The position numbers and the translations under genes were made by a program. Shown piece by piece: positions 10,221-22,223 of a stretch of 64,000 nt of DNA. A model generated the notes under the pieces. It was not told the DNA's origin. It worked only from the letters and a program-made list of their open reading frames with translations, and did no database searches. Each line of letters starts with the position of its first letter. Within the stretch, counting starts at the first letter, position 1. The DNA is from Bacillota bacterium (lineage in GTDB: Bacteria > Bacillota_I > Bacilli_A > RFN20 > CAG-826). The stretch spans positions 86,544 to 150,543 of the forward strand of contig JAURFC010000001.1 of the NCBI GenBank assembly GCA_030834445.1, read 5' to 3'.

Positions 10221-10824
10221 TGTCACCATGCCCATCACGCCGACGATGATGGTGTATAAAAACAAAGAGGAAAAGAAACCCATTTTTCACGTAGATGATC
10301 AGTTAGCTGCCGGAAAAAGCTATGAAACCACCTTGACGATGAACCTTCATACCGGGACACATATGGATTTTCCCTTACACATGCAAAAAAACGGATCCAC
10401 CTCCACCGGTTTTGACCCATCTACCTTATTACGGATGGTGCGTGTTATTGAACTTCGTCAGACAAACATCATTGAAAAAAAACATCTCGAAACACTGGGA
10501 TTACGTCGGGGTGATTTTATTTTATTCAAAACCGACAATTCCTTTATCGAAACATTTGCCTTTGATTTTACGTTTGTTTCTCAGGACGCTGCGTTTTATT
10601 TAGTGACGTGTGGCATTGCGGGTGTGGGTATTGATGCGTTAGGAATTGAGCGAGATCAACCCGAACATCAAACCCATCATACCTTCATGAATGCCGGTAT
10701 TTTGATTCTTGAAGGATTACGTTTAAAAGACGTTCCTGCAGGGGATTATTACATGATAGCCCTACCCTTATCGATTCCGAATCGGGATGCCTTACCACTT
10801 CGCGTGTTACTTGAGGCTCGTTAA
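10207..10824 (+). CDS. Cyclase family protein (kynurenine formamidase-like fold)
   Basis: HTGTHMDFPLHM metal-binding motif. Confidence 0.8.
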   Translation: MKRYDVTMPITPTMMVYKNKEEKKPIFHVDDQLAAGKSYETTLTMNLHTGTHMDFPLHMQKNGSTSTGFDPSTLLRMVRVIELRQTNIIEKKHLETLGLRRGDFILFKTDNSFIETFAFDFTFVSQDAAFYLVTCGIAGVGIDALGIERDQPEHQTHHTFMNAGILILEGLRLKDVPAGDYYMIALPLSIPNRDALPLRVLLEAR

Positions 10825-10825
10825 C

Positions 10826-11761
10826 ATGACGCGAAAACCTCGTTTCCTACTCATGGGTACTCCTATGCCTGCAAAAAAAGTGTTTGAAGTCATACTTCAA
10901 GCAGGGTATGAAGTCGTTGGCATCGTGTGTCAACCGGATAAAATAACCGGACGGAATCAAACCCTGGAAAAACCACCGACCAAACGTCTAGCAGAACACT
11001 ATGGTATTCCTGTCTTTCAACCGAAAAAAATTAAAGAAGATCCCGGAGAAATCCTTTCCTTAGATATCGATTACATTCTCACGCTTGCCTATGGCCAAAT
11101 TGTCCCACAAACCGTGTTAGATCTTCCAAAATATGGCGCGTATAATCTCCATGGGAGTTTATTGCCGCTTTTACGCGGCGCCTCTCCACTTCATTATGCG
11201 CTCATTGAAGGGTTTCAAGAAACGGGTGTGACGTTAATGAAAATGGTTCTTTCCATGGATGCTGGGGACATGCTAACCCATGAAATCATTCCGGTTCATG
11301 AAAATGACACCTATACTTCGCTCCTTCAACGGTTTACTAAGGTCACGCAAACATTTATTTTAAAACAGCTTCCCTTATTGATTTCCAATCAATTAAAGCC
11401 GATACCACAAGATACCTCAAAGGTGACCTTTGCGCCCCTGATCAAAAAAGACCAAGAACATTTGGATTTAACCTTGCCACCCCAACGCTTTCTTGGCTGG
11501 GTCAAAGCATTATCCGAAGAACCTGGAGGGTATGTTCTTCTTGATGGAAAAAAATTAAAACTCTTTGATGTGTCCGTGGAAGCATGGACGATGCTTCATC
11601 CATTAGGAACAATCCTTGAACTTCAACCAACCGGTTTACGTCTTCAAGGTCAAGGGGCGGTTTATTGTATTAAAACCGTGCAACTTGAAGGAAAAACACG
11701 TCAACCCGTTTCTGTGATCGCCCATGGGTATGCTCATTGGGTAGGTCGATGTGTCCAATAA
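10826..11761 (+). CDS. fmt: Methionyl-tRNA formyltransferase
   Basis: LLMGTP, CQPDKITGRNQ, NLHGSLLPLLRGASP, MDAGDML; start placed at ATG 10826. Confidence 0.9.
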   Translation: MTRKPRFLLMGTPMPAKKVFEVILQAGYEVVGIVCQPDKITGRNQTLEKPPTKRLAEHYGIPVFQPKKIKEDPGEILSLDIDYILTLAYGQIVPQTVLDLPKYGAYNLHGSLLPLLRGASPLHYALIEGFQETGVTLMKMVLSMDAGDMLTHEIIPVHENDTYTSLLQRFTKVTQTFILKQLPLLISNQLKPIPQDTSKVTFAPLIKKDQEHLDLTLPPQRFLGWVKALSEEPGGYVLLDGKKLKLFDVSVEAWTMLHPLGTILELQPTGLRLQGQGAVYCIKTVQLEGKTRQPVSVIAHGYAHWVGRCVQ

Positions 11762-14099
11762 AACGATGAAACGAACGTTGGACGTATCCGTCCACGACAT
11801 CGTGGATTTAATTTTACGAACTGGCGACTTAGACAGTCGCATTTTTAATCGTTCGACGATGCAAGAAGGCTCCAAGATGCATATCCAATACCAACGTGAA
11901 CATGCTCAGCCGGGGTATCAAGCCGAAGTTGACCTTCATACCTCCTGGACGAAAGGGGAATTAACCTTCGCGATTTCCGGACGAGCCGATGGTCTGTATG
12001 AAGCGGAAGATGGTCTTCACATTGAAGAAATTAAAACCACGGTTGCACCGTTAGAAACGTTTCATGCGCAACATGAACCTTGGCATTTGGGCCAAGCGCT
12101 TTTTTACGCTTGGATGTACTTACAGTCACACGTTTTTACCACGATTCATATTGACCTTTACTACGCCCATCAAACGAATAAAGATACGCTACGAAAAACC
12201 TACATGTTTACCCCAGAAGAAGTGGAACACGATGTATCTCGTGTGTTGGAAGAATTTTATGAATTTTATCAACCCCTCCTACAACATCAAGACGACTTAA
12301 AAGAGACCGTTAAGGACTTACAATTTCCCTTTAAAAACTTTCGTCATGGGCAACGCGAACTTGCTAAATATGTCTATGGCGTAGCCCAACAAGGGGGGCG
12401 GCTTTTTGTGGAAGCACCGACCGGCATTGGAAAAACCATTTCCACCTTATTTCCCTTTGTCAAACAACTGGGAAATCACTTAGAAAAAGTATTTTATTTC
12501 ACTGCGAAAAATTCAGGAAAACAGGCCGCGGTGGAAGCATGTGAACGGTTGCAAATCCAAATTCCGCATTTACGTTATTTAGTCATTACCGCGAAAGATC
12601 AAGCCAGTTTTTGCCCACGGGGTAAAATCAATCCCGATGATTGCTTGTATGCGCGTGGATATTATGATCGGATTAAAGATGCCTTACATGATGCCCTCAA
12701 TCATGCCTCCTCCTTTACGTTAGAAACCATTCAGTTTTATGCGGAAAAACATCAGGTGGAACCTTTTGAATTTTCTTTGGATTTAAGTTTATTTGTCGAT
12801 GTGATCATCGCTGATTACAACTATTTATTTGATCCTTCCGCCTATTTGCGTCGGTTTTTTGAAGCCCACCCGGAACGGTATGCGGTCCTCGTGGATGAAG
12901 CGCATAACCTTGTAGAACGCAGTCGCGAAATGTATTCTAGTGTGTTTACCGATGCGATGATGCACGAATTAAAGAAGATGCACAAAGGCACGTTTTCTAA
13001 ACCCCTGAAACAGGCGATTCAAAAACTTGAAAAACAATGGACGATATTGTTAAAAGAGGCGACCTTACCGTGTGTGATTCCTTCCCCTAAAACCTGGTTG
13101 AATCGTCTTAATGATTTTCTTTTACTTGCCCAAGCCGAAATGAAAGCCATGCAAGCCTCGTTCCCCGAAACGATGATGGATGCGTATTTTAAATGCTTAC
13201 GCTTTTCCCGCATGGTGGAGTTATATGATGATCAATATGTGTACACGATGACGCAGGATGGTGAGCACCCGACACTAACTTTACTTTGTTTAGATTCTTC
13301 CCATCATCTTCGTCGCATCAGTCAACAACTTAAAGGCGCAGTATTCTTTTCGGCGACCTTATCCCCATTATCGTATTATTTGCCCATGCTCGGAGCAGAA
13401 TCAACCGATCCGGTCTTGCAATTACCCTCCCCCTTTCGACCAGAAAACTTCCTCATTATGATTGCCAGTCGTGTGCAAACAACGTTAAAAAAACGCCAAG
13501 ACACCATCCATGAAGTAACGCTTTATTTAGAACAGTTCATTACGGGAAAACTCGGTAATTACTTATTTTTCTTTCCTTCATATCAATACTTAGAAGCGGT
13601 GAAGGCGGCCTTTCATGCGCCAGAACATACCGAAGTACTTGGTCAACATCAAGGCATGAACTTCGAAGAACGAGACGCTTTTTTACAAAAATTTACCCAT
13701 CAACCGCAAAAAACGACGATTGGTTTTGCCGTCTTAGGCGGCGTTTTTTCCGAAGGGATTGATCTAGTCGCTGATCGTTTGATTGGCGTAGCGATTGTCT
13801 CGGTTGGCCTACCCGGATTATCGTTTCATCGTGATTTGTTGGTGAAATATTTTGATGATCAAGCGCGACAAGGTTTTCAATTTGCCTATGGTTATCCCGC
13901 GATGAATAAAGTTTTACAAGCACTGGGACGGGTCATTCGTTCCGAAGATGACCGTGGCGTAGCCTTATTGCTCGATGCCCGGTATTTGCATCCGGATTAT
14001 CAACCGATTTTTCAACGGTATCCAACCTATGATGTAATTTTGTCACCGGATGAGTGTTTGGATGCGGTACATGCGTTCTTTGCCCAAGACAAACAGTAG
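11751..14099 (+). CDS. DinG/XPD-like superfamily 2 helicase with N-terminal PD-(D/E)XK (RecB/Cas4-like) nuclease domain
   Basis: GRADGLYEAEDGLHIEEIKTT...GQALFYAWMY nuclease signature; Walker A EAPTGIGKTIS; DEAH box; Cys pair in SFCPRGKINPDDCLYARGYYD; LGRVIRSEDDRG motif VI. Confidence 0.85.
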   Translation: MSNKTMKRTLDVSVHDIVDLILRTGDLDSRIFNRSTMQEGSKMHIQYQREHAQPGYQAEVDLHTSWTKGELTFAISGRADGLYEAEDGLHIEEIKTTVAPLETFHAQHEPWHLGQALFYAWMYLQSHVFTTIHIDLYYAHQTNKDTLRKTYMFTPEEVEHDVSRVLEEFYEFYQPLLQHQDDLKETVKDLQFPFKNFRHGQRELAKYVYGVAQQGGRLFVEAPTGIGKTISTLFPFVKQLGNHLEKVFYFTAKNSGKQAAVEACERLQIQIPHLRYLVITAKDQASFCPRGKINPDDCLYARGYYDRIKDALHDALNHASSFTLETIQFYAEKHQVEPFEFSLDLSLFVDVIIADYNYLFDPSAYLRRFFEAHPERYAVLVDEAHNLVERSREMYSSVFTDAMMHELKKMHKGTFSKPLKQAIQKLEKQWTILLKEATLPCVIPSPKTWLNRLNDFLLLAQAEMKAMQASFPETMMDAYFKCLRFSRMVELYDDQYVYTMTQDGEHPTLTLLCLDSSHHLRRISQQLKGAVFFSATLSPLSYYLPMLGAESTDPVLQLPSPFRPENFLIMIASRVQTTLKKRQDTIHEVTLYLEQFITGKLGNYLFFFPSYQYLEAVKAAFHAPEHTEVLGQHQGMNFEERDAFLQKFTHQPQKTTIGFAVLGGVFSEGIDLVADRLIGVAIVSVGLPGLSFHRDLLVKYFDDQARQGFQFAYGYPAMNKVLQALGRVIRSEDDRGVALLLDARYLHPDYQPIFQRYPTYDVILSPDECLDAVHAFFAQDKQ

Positions 14100-14137
14100 C
14101 AATTTCCCTTAAAAATCGTTATGATAACTAAGTAATT

Positions 14138-15943
14138 ATGGGCTATAACGCACGAAATATACGTAACTTCTCCATCATCGCGCACATCGATCATGGTAAA
14201 TCCACCTTAGCCGATCGTCTCATTGAAATGACCGGAACGCTGAGCAAACGGGAAATGAAAGCCCAGCTTTTAGATTCGATGGATTTAGAACGTGAACGGG
14301 GGATTACGATTAAACTCACCACCGTCACACTTGATTATGTGGCCAAAGACGGTCAACTTTATACCTTTAACTTAATTGATACGCCTGGACACGTCGATTT
14401 CACTTATGAAGTTTCACGTTCCTTAGCAGCCTGTGAAGGGGCATTACTCGTTGTCGATGCTTCCCAAGGTGTTGAAGCCCAAACGCTCGCCAATGTGTAT
14501 TTAGCCGTCGATAACGACTTAGCGATCGTTCCCATTATTAATAAAATCGACTTACCATCGGCAGATCCTGAACGTGTCAAAGCCGAAATAAAACGTCGCA
14601 TTGGGATTGATGCAGACGATGCACTTCCTATTTCCGCAAAAACCGGACTCGGGGTGGATCATGTTCTTGAACGGATTATCACTGCCATTCCTTCTCCCAG
14701 CGGTCAATTCGATTCACCATTAAAAGCACTCATTTTTGATTCTTTTTATGATGCGTATCGTGGCGTTGTCATTTTAATTCGCATCATGGAAGGTCAGGTC
14801 CAATTAGGGGATAAAATTTTACTCATGTCGAGTCAGAAAACCTATGACGTCACTGAACTCGGCATCTTCCGACCAAATCAAGAAAAAAAAGACATTCTGC
14901 GTGCGGGGGAAGTTGGTTATCTTGCTGCCCAAATCCGCGATATTAAAGATGTGCGATCGGGGGAAACCGTCACCCTCATAGACAACCCGACCCCGCAACC
15001 TTTACCGGGGTATCGCCATATGAACCCGATGGTTTTCTGTGGTCTATACCCTGTGGATGGAAAAAAATATACCGACTTAAAAGATGCATTAGCCAAGTTA
15101 GCCTTATCAGACGCGAGTTTACAGTATGAACCAGAAACCTCACAAGCGCTTGGTTTTGGTTTTCGTTGTGGCTTTTTAGGGTTACTGCATATGGACGTCA
15201 TTCAAGAACGGTTAGAACGTGAATACCAGTTAAATTTAATTCTGACGGCACCTTCGGTTGTGTATCACGTTCATCTCAATGACGGTTCGATGCTTACGCT
15301 CGATAATCCGAGTAAATTACCACATCCCACGCTCATTAAAGAAATTGCCGAACCCTATGTCAAAGCGATGATTACAACCCCTCAAGATTATGTAGGCAAT
15401 CTCATGGAATTATGCCAAGCACGACGCGGCATTTACACCGATCTAGAATATGTGGATGAAACGCGAATGATCCTTCATTACGAAATTCCTTTAGCTGAAG
15501 TCGTTTATAACTTTTTTGATAAACTAAAAAGCTTATCCAAAGGCTATGCTTCCTTTGATTATCAACTCTCAGATTATAAAGTGGGCAATTTAGCGAAAAT
15601 GGATATTCTCCTCAATGCGGAAGCGATTGATGCTTTATCTACGATTGTTCATAAACCTTCCGCCTATGCCCGTGGATCGGTGATCGTCGAAAAACTCAAA
15701 GAAATTATTCCCCGACAACAATTTGAAATTCCTGTCCAAGCGGCGATTAATGGCAAAGTCATTGCCCGCACGGACATTAAAGCCATGCGTAAAGATGTGT
15801 TAGCGAAATGTTATGGGGGCGATATTTCCCGTAAACGGAAACTTTTAGACAAGCAAAAAGAAGGAAAAAAACGCATGAAAAACATTGGTTCCGTCGAAGT
15901 TCCTCAAGAAGCGTTTATGACAGTTCTTTCCATTGACGACTAA
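14138..15943 (+). CDS. lepA: Elongation factor 4
   Basis: [37 protein letters not shown]-terminal [19 protein letters not shown]. Confidence 0.97.
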   Translation: MGYNARNIRNFSIIAHIDHGKSTLADRLIEMTGTLSKREMKAQLLDSMDLERERGITIKLTTVTLDYVAKDGQLYTFNLIDTPGHVDFTYEVSRSLAACEGALLVVDASQGVEAQTLANVYLAVDNDLAIVPIINKIDLPSADPERVKAEIKRRIGIDADDALPISAKTGLGVDHVLERIITAIPSPSGQFDSPLKALIFDSFYDAYRGVVILIRIMEGQVQLGDKILLMSSQKTYDVTELGIFRPNQEKKDILRAGEVGYLAAQIRDIKDVRSGETVTLIDNPTPQPLPGYRHMNPMVFCGLYPVDGKKYTDLKDALAKLALSDASLQYEPETSQALGFGFRCGFLGLLHMDVIQERLEREYQLNLILTAPSVVYHVHLNDGSMLTLDNPSKLPHPTLIKEIAEPYVKAMITTPQDYVGNLMELCQARRGIYTDLEYVDETRMILHYEIPLAEVVYNFFDKLKSLSKGYASFDYQLSDYKVGNLAKMDILLNAEAIDALSTIVHKPSAYARGSVIVEKLKEIIPRQQFEIPVQAAINGKVIARTDIKAMRKDVLAKCYGGDISRKRKLLDKQKEGKKRMKNIGSVEVPQEAFMTVLSIDD

Positions 15944-16000
15944 AAGACATAATCTACTAATTTTCTACTATTTATTTCTCCATTATGGTATAGTACGAGT

Positions 16001-17287
16001 ATGCCTGTCGCAGATTTAGCCATTCGTTTTACCGAAGAAACCTATGCAACCAAAGCTGATGTTGCTCGTGCTTTAGGCACGTCGGTGGTCGAACCCATAT
16101 GGCAAACGATTGAAACGTATCGCCAATCCTTTGAACGTGTCCTACGCTTAACAAGCATTGATAAACAACCTTTACGGCTCATATTGTCCCCATCCTTATT
16201 GGAACGCATTCACCGCTTAGAACGGTTGATGCTCAAAGCGATGGGTCGCACCCAAAACGCCAACGCATTCACGAACTTTACTTCCGAACAAAAAGCATTT
16301 CTTATACCTGTCTTACAACCACTTGCAAAACGTTATGGAGCCTCAACTTCAGAACGTAAACTCGGTTATATCATTGATCAAAAACCGATTGAAGAACCTG
16401 GTTTTGATGTCGTTCACCATTATTTTCACGCGCTTTCGCATAGTGTAGAAAAAAGGATGTCACCGTTGAATGAAGAATGGATTTTGGCGATGTTAACGCA
16501 TTTCCATGGAACCGATAACTTACCGAGTTTTTACCGCGAAAAAGAATTAACTGATCGCCCAAAAAGTTTAGTGGCACGTATTTATGAAGCCGCACCATAT
16601 CCCCAAATTGAATCCTTAATGACCACCCTCATGCAGTATGTAGAAAATACGTCCTATTCGTCGCTTTTAGTAGCGATGATTGCTTGTTTTTATGTTGATT
16701 ATGTCAAACCTTTTGAAAGCTTTAACGATGAAATGAGTGTGCTGACGTGTAAAAACATTTTGATGCAATCGGGATGGGAAAGTCTTGCGGCCTATCTTCC
16801 TTTAGAAGGGGTGATGGATGCTCCCGCCTTTTCTTCCATCTGTCAAGAAGTTCAAAAAACGAAAGATGTGACCTATTTTGTCATGTTTTTACTTCCAGTT
16901 TTTGAAGACGCCATCCACGCGATGCTGAATCAATGGACGCAAACCCAAATCGAGGTTATTCAACAAGAACAACGACAACCGGATCCTACTCCGCTTGTCA
17001 CCAATCTTCCTTCCGAACCTGTCAGTCCAAGTGTTCATCAAGAAATTGATGCCAATCGTTATCAAACCTCGTTATTAGAAACCCACCCAAGTATGCGCAA
17101 AGCAGAAGCGTATTTTTACGCTCGCCATCGCGAAAAAGGGAAGTTTTATACGATTGCCCAATTCAAAACACTGATGGGATGTGCGTATGAAACGGCGCGA
17201 ACGTCGATGGAACATTTAGTGGAATTAGGGTATTATCGTAAAGAACAATACAAAAATAAGTATGTGTACACCCCCCAAGGAGATTAA
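16001..17287 (+). CDS. Fic-fold (Fic/DOC-like) protein with degenerate active-site motif and C-terminal winged-helix-like region
   Basis: Overall Fic layout (...YREKELTDRP...YEAAPYPQIESLMTTLMQYV...LLVAMIACFYVDYVKPFESFNDEMSV...GW); C-terminal FYTIAQFKTLMGCAYETARTSMEHLVELGYYRKE. Confidence 0.7.
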   Translation: MPVADLAIRFTEETYATKADVARALGTSVVEPIWQTIETYRQSFERVLRLTSIDKQPLRLILSPSLLERIHRLERLMLKAMGRTQNANAFTNFTSEQKAFLIPVLQPLAKRYGASTSERKLGYIIDQKPIEEPGFDVVHHYFHALSHSVEKRMSPLNEEWILAMLTHFHGTDNLPSFYREKELTDRPKSLVARIYEAAPYPQIESLMTTLMQYVENTSYSSLLVAMIACFYVDYVKPFESFNDEMSVLTCKNILMQSGWESLAAYLPLEGVMDAPAFSSICQEVQKTKDVTYFVMFLLPVFEDAIHAMLNQWTQTQIEVIQQEQRQPDPTPLVTNLPSEPVSPSVHQEIDANRYQTSLLETHPSMRKAEAYFYARHREKGKFYTIAQFKTLMGCAYETARTSMEHLVELGYYRKEQYKNKYVYTPQGD

Positions 17288-17290
17288 TGT

Positions 17291-17602
17291 ATGTTACGTT
17301 TCATGTCGTCGTTAAATGGTGCCTTTGATATCTTGCTGTTACTCGCGATTTTTGGTGCTGTCGGTTTTGTCGCCTACTACATTCGCAAAACCTTTTATCC
17401 TGCACCTTGGGATAACAAAAAAGTCGATCCCAAAACAGCAGCGAAAGAAGAACTTGAACGTGTTTTAATACCCCTTGATCAACCTTTAAAATCTTCGGAA
17501 GCAAAAGAACCAGTGACCCAAAAACCGGTCGTCAAAAAGACGACGGCCAAAAAAACCACGACCAAACGTCGTTCCTCCTCTTCAAAAAACGTTGAACGCT
17601 AA
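17291..17602 (+). CDS. Small single-TM protein with Lys/Thr/Ser-rich basic tail
   Basis: Hydrophobic GAFDILLLLAIFGAVGFVAYYI then KKTTAKKTTTKRRSSSSK; coupled to neighbouring ORFs. Confidence 0.6.
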   Translation: MLRFMSSLNGAFDILLLLAIFGAVGFVAYYIRKTFYPAPWDNKKVDPKTAAKEELERVLIPLDQPLKSSEAKEPVTQKPVVKKTTAKKTTTKRRSSSSKNVER

Positions 17603-18692
17603 AGCTCTTTACCTTCACGTTCCCTTTTGTGATCACATTTGTCATTATTGTGATTTCACCAAAATGCTGACCAATCCAAAAATCACCTTGGATTATGTTC
17701 ATATGGTCCTTCGTGAACTTGAATCGTATCCTTTCACCGTTTTTGACTCGATTTTTATTGGCGGAGGTACACCCACTGCCCTTACCGTCTCCGAATGGAT
17801 GCCATTATTAGAGGCGCTTTCCTCTCGTCGTCATGCCCAAACGGAATGGACCATTGAATGTAATTTTGAAAGCACCACCGAAGAAAAATTACGCTTATTT
17901 CAACGTTTTGGCGTCAATCGCCTTTCCTTTGGGGTGCAAACTTTTGATGAATCAGCACTCATCGGTTTAAACCGTCATCATTCCGCACACGATATTGTCG
18001 AAGGAATTACTATGGCAAAACGGGTTGGGTTTAAGCATATCAATATTGATTTAATTTATGATTTACCCAACGTGAGTGATGACCAACTTCAACGCGATTT
18101 AGATGCTTTTTTAAAACTGGATGTCGATCATATTTCTACCTACGCCCTGACCGTTCATCCGGGAACCGTGTTTGGCATACGAGGTGTTCGTCAAGCCACG
18201 GATGAAGTTTCACGCGCCCATTATGAAACGATTTATCAGACGTTAACCAAGCACGGTTATGAGCGTTATGAAGTGAGTAACTTTGCGCGTCATGGTGCGT
18301 ATTCTCGTCATAATCAAACGTACTGGCGCGATGAAAATTATCTCGGGATTGGTTTAGGGGCATCGGGATATCTACATCCCCGTCGCTATACCAACACCAA
18401 AAGTATGAAACGCTACCTCGCGGGTGAGTGGATGGGTCAAGAAGAACAACTCACCCCCAACATGGAAATGTTTGAATATCTCATGTTGAATTTACGGATG
18501 AAAGAAGGCTTTTTATTAACGTCTTTCGCCCAGCGTTTTCACCAGTCATTCCAAGAAACGTTTGCAGAATCGCTTAAAAAACTCGTTGAAAAGAAGTTAC
18601 TCTTCGTGGATTCCTTTCGATGCTTTGCTACCTTCGAGGGCATGATGCTTCTTGATTACGTAGTCATCGAACTTACAAAAACAAAAATTTAG
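17592..18692 (+). CDS. hemW: Radical SAM coproporphyrinogen III oxidase-like protein
   Basis: LYLHVPFCDHICHYCDF CxxxCxxC motif, SFGVQTFDESAL; upstream of hrcA as in Bacilli. Confidence 0.92.
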   Translation: MNAKALYLHVPFCDHICHYCDFTKMLTNPKITLDYVHMVLRELESYPFTVFDSIFIGGGTPTALTVSEWMPLLEALSSRRHAQTEWTIECNFESTTEEKLRLFQRFGVNRLSFGVQTFDESALIGLNRHHSAHDIVEGITMAKRVGFKHINIDLIYDLPNVSDDQLQRDLDAFLKLDVDHISTYALTVHPGTVFGIRGVRQATDEVSRAHYETIYQTLTKHGYERYEVSNFARHGAYSRHNQTYWRDENYLGIGLGASGYLHPRRYTNTKSMKRYLAGEWMGQEEQLTPNMEMFEYLMLNLRMKEGFLLTSFAQRFHQSFQETFAESLKKLVEKKLLFVDSFRCFATFEGMMLLDYVVIELTKTKI

Positions 18693-18715
18693 CACTTCAT
18701 TATTGACAGTGCTAA
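18689..18715 (+). promoter_or_regulatory. CIRCE element 1 (HrcA operator)
   Basis: TTAGCACTT-N9-CAGTGCTAA; near-perfect 9-9-9 inverted repeat overlapping the -35. Confidence 0.93.
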
Positions 18716-18730
18716 TATCCTTGTTATAAT
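18703..18730 (+). promoter_or_regulatory. SigA-type promoter of hrcA-grpE-dnaK-dnaJ
   Basis: TTGACA (18703-18708), 16 bp, TATAAT (18725-18730). Confidence 0.9.
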
Positions 18731-18734
18731 ACTT

Positions 18735-18761
18735 TTAGCACTCAAGGTGCTTTAATGCTAA
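18735..18761 (+). promoter_or_regulatory. CIRCE element 2 (imperfect)
   Basis: TTAGCACTC-N9-TAATGCTAA, right arm 7/9 to consensus, downstream of the -10. Confidence 0.8.
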
Positions 18762-18775
18762 CAACAAGGAGGCTT

Positions 18776-19795
18776 ATGGAACATTCTCGACGTGATCAAA
18801 TCTTAAAACATATCGTAGAGCACTTCATTAAAACCGCCTCTCCGGTCGGTTCAGTGACCTTAATTGATACGTATCAATTACCGTACTCCTCTGCCACCAT
18901 TCGTAACGAAATGCTCGCGCTTGAAAACGATGGATTGCTTGAAAAAACGCATACGTCGTCGGGACGAATTCCTTCCTCGAAAGGGTATCGTTATTATGTC
19001 GATCATTTACGCAATCGGAATGTCGATGAAACCATTAAGTTTCAATTACAAACCATCTTGTCGCAAAAGATGCAATCTGTGAATGAAGTCATTCAAAAGA
19101 GTACCGAAATTCTTGCCAACATGACACATTTAGCCTCGGTTGTATTAGGACCGAATGCCTCACAAGAAAAACTCATTAGCATTCAAATTACCCCGTTAGA
19201 CAATAATTCTGCAACCGCGGTCTTTATCACCGATTCTGGGTTTGTTGAAAATAAAACATTCGTCCTTCCTGAATCGATTGACAAACAATCACTCGCCGAA
19301 TGCGTGACGATGGTCAATAACCGGCTAAAAGGGACCCCAGTGAGTCAGTTGGTTGAAAAAATGGATGCGATTAAACCGATTTTACAAGACTACATTCAAG
19401 AACATGACATCATCTATCAAGCGTTCTTCCAAGCATTTATCAACTTTGCCAGTGAACGCTTAAAACTTTATGGCCAATCGGATTTATTTAATCAGCCCGA
19501 ATTTGCCAACGATGCAGAAAAATTACGTCATTTACTTCACTTACTTGAATCCCCACGCCTCATGAAAGAAGTGCGACAAATCGATGGATCACTTTCCGTG
19601 CAAATCGGACAGGGTGAAGGACAAAAATCCGATGTATCGATTATCTCAAGTCGGGTCAAAATGCCGGGAGAAAAAGAAGGTCAAATTGCCATTCTTGGTC
19701 CAACACGCATGGATTATGATCGCGTCTTATCGGCCTTAGAATATGTCACCACTATGCTTGAAAAATACTTTCAAAACCTCGAAAAGAAGGAGTAA
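18776..19795 (+). CDS. hrcA: Heat-inducible transcription repressor
   Basis: RRDQILKHIVEHFIKTASPVGSVTL, SSATIRNEM, HTSSGRIPSSKGYRYYVD; start at 18776 after AAGGAGG. Confidence 0.96.
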   Translation: MEHSRRDQILKHIVEHFIKTASPVGSVTLIDTYQLPYSSATIRNEMLALENDGLLEKTHTSSGRIPSSKGYRYYVDHLRNRNVDETIKFQLQTILSQKMQSVNEVIQKSTEILANMTHLASVVLGPNASQEKLISIQITPLDNNSATAVFITDSGFVENKTFVLPESIDKQSLAECVTMVNNRLKGTPVSQLVEKMDAIKPILQDYIQEHDIIYQAFFQAFINFASERLKLYGQSDLFNQPEFANDAEKLRHLLHLLESPRLMKEVRQIDGSLSVQIGQGEGQKSDVSIISSRVKMPGEKEGQIAILGPTRMDYDRVLSALEYVTTMLEKYFQNLEKKE

Positions 19796-19797
19796 CT

Positions 19798-22214
<2,417 letters not shown>

Positions 22215-22223
22215 GACAATTTC

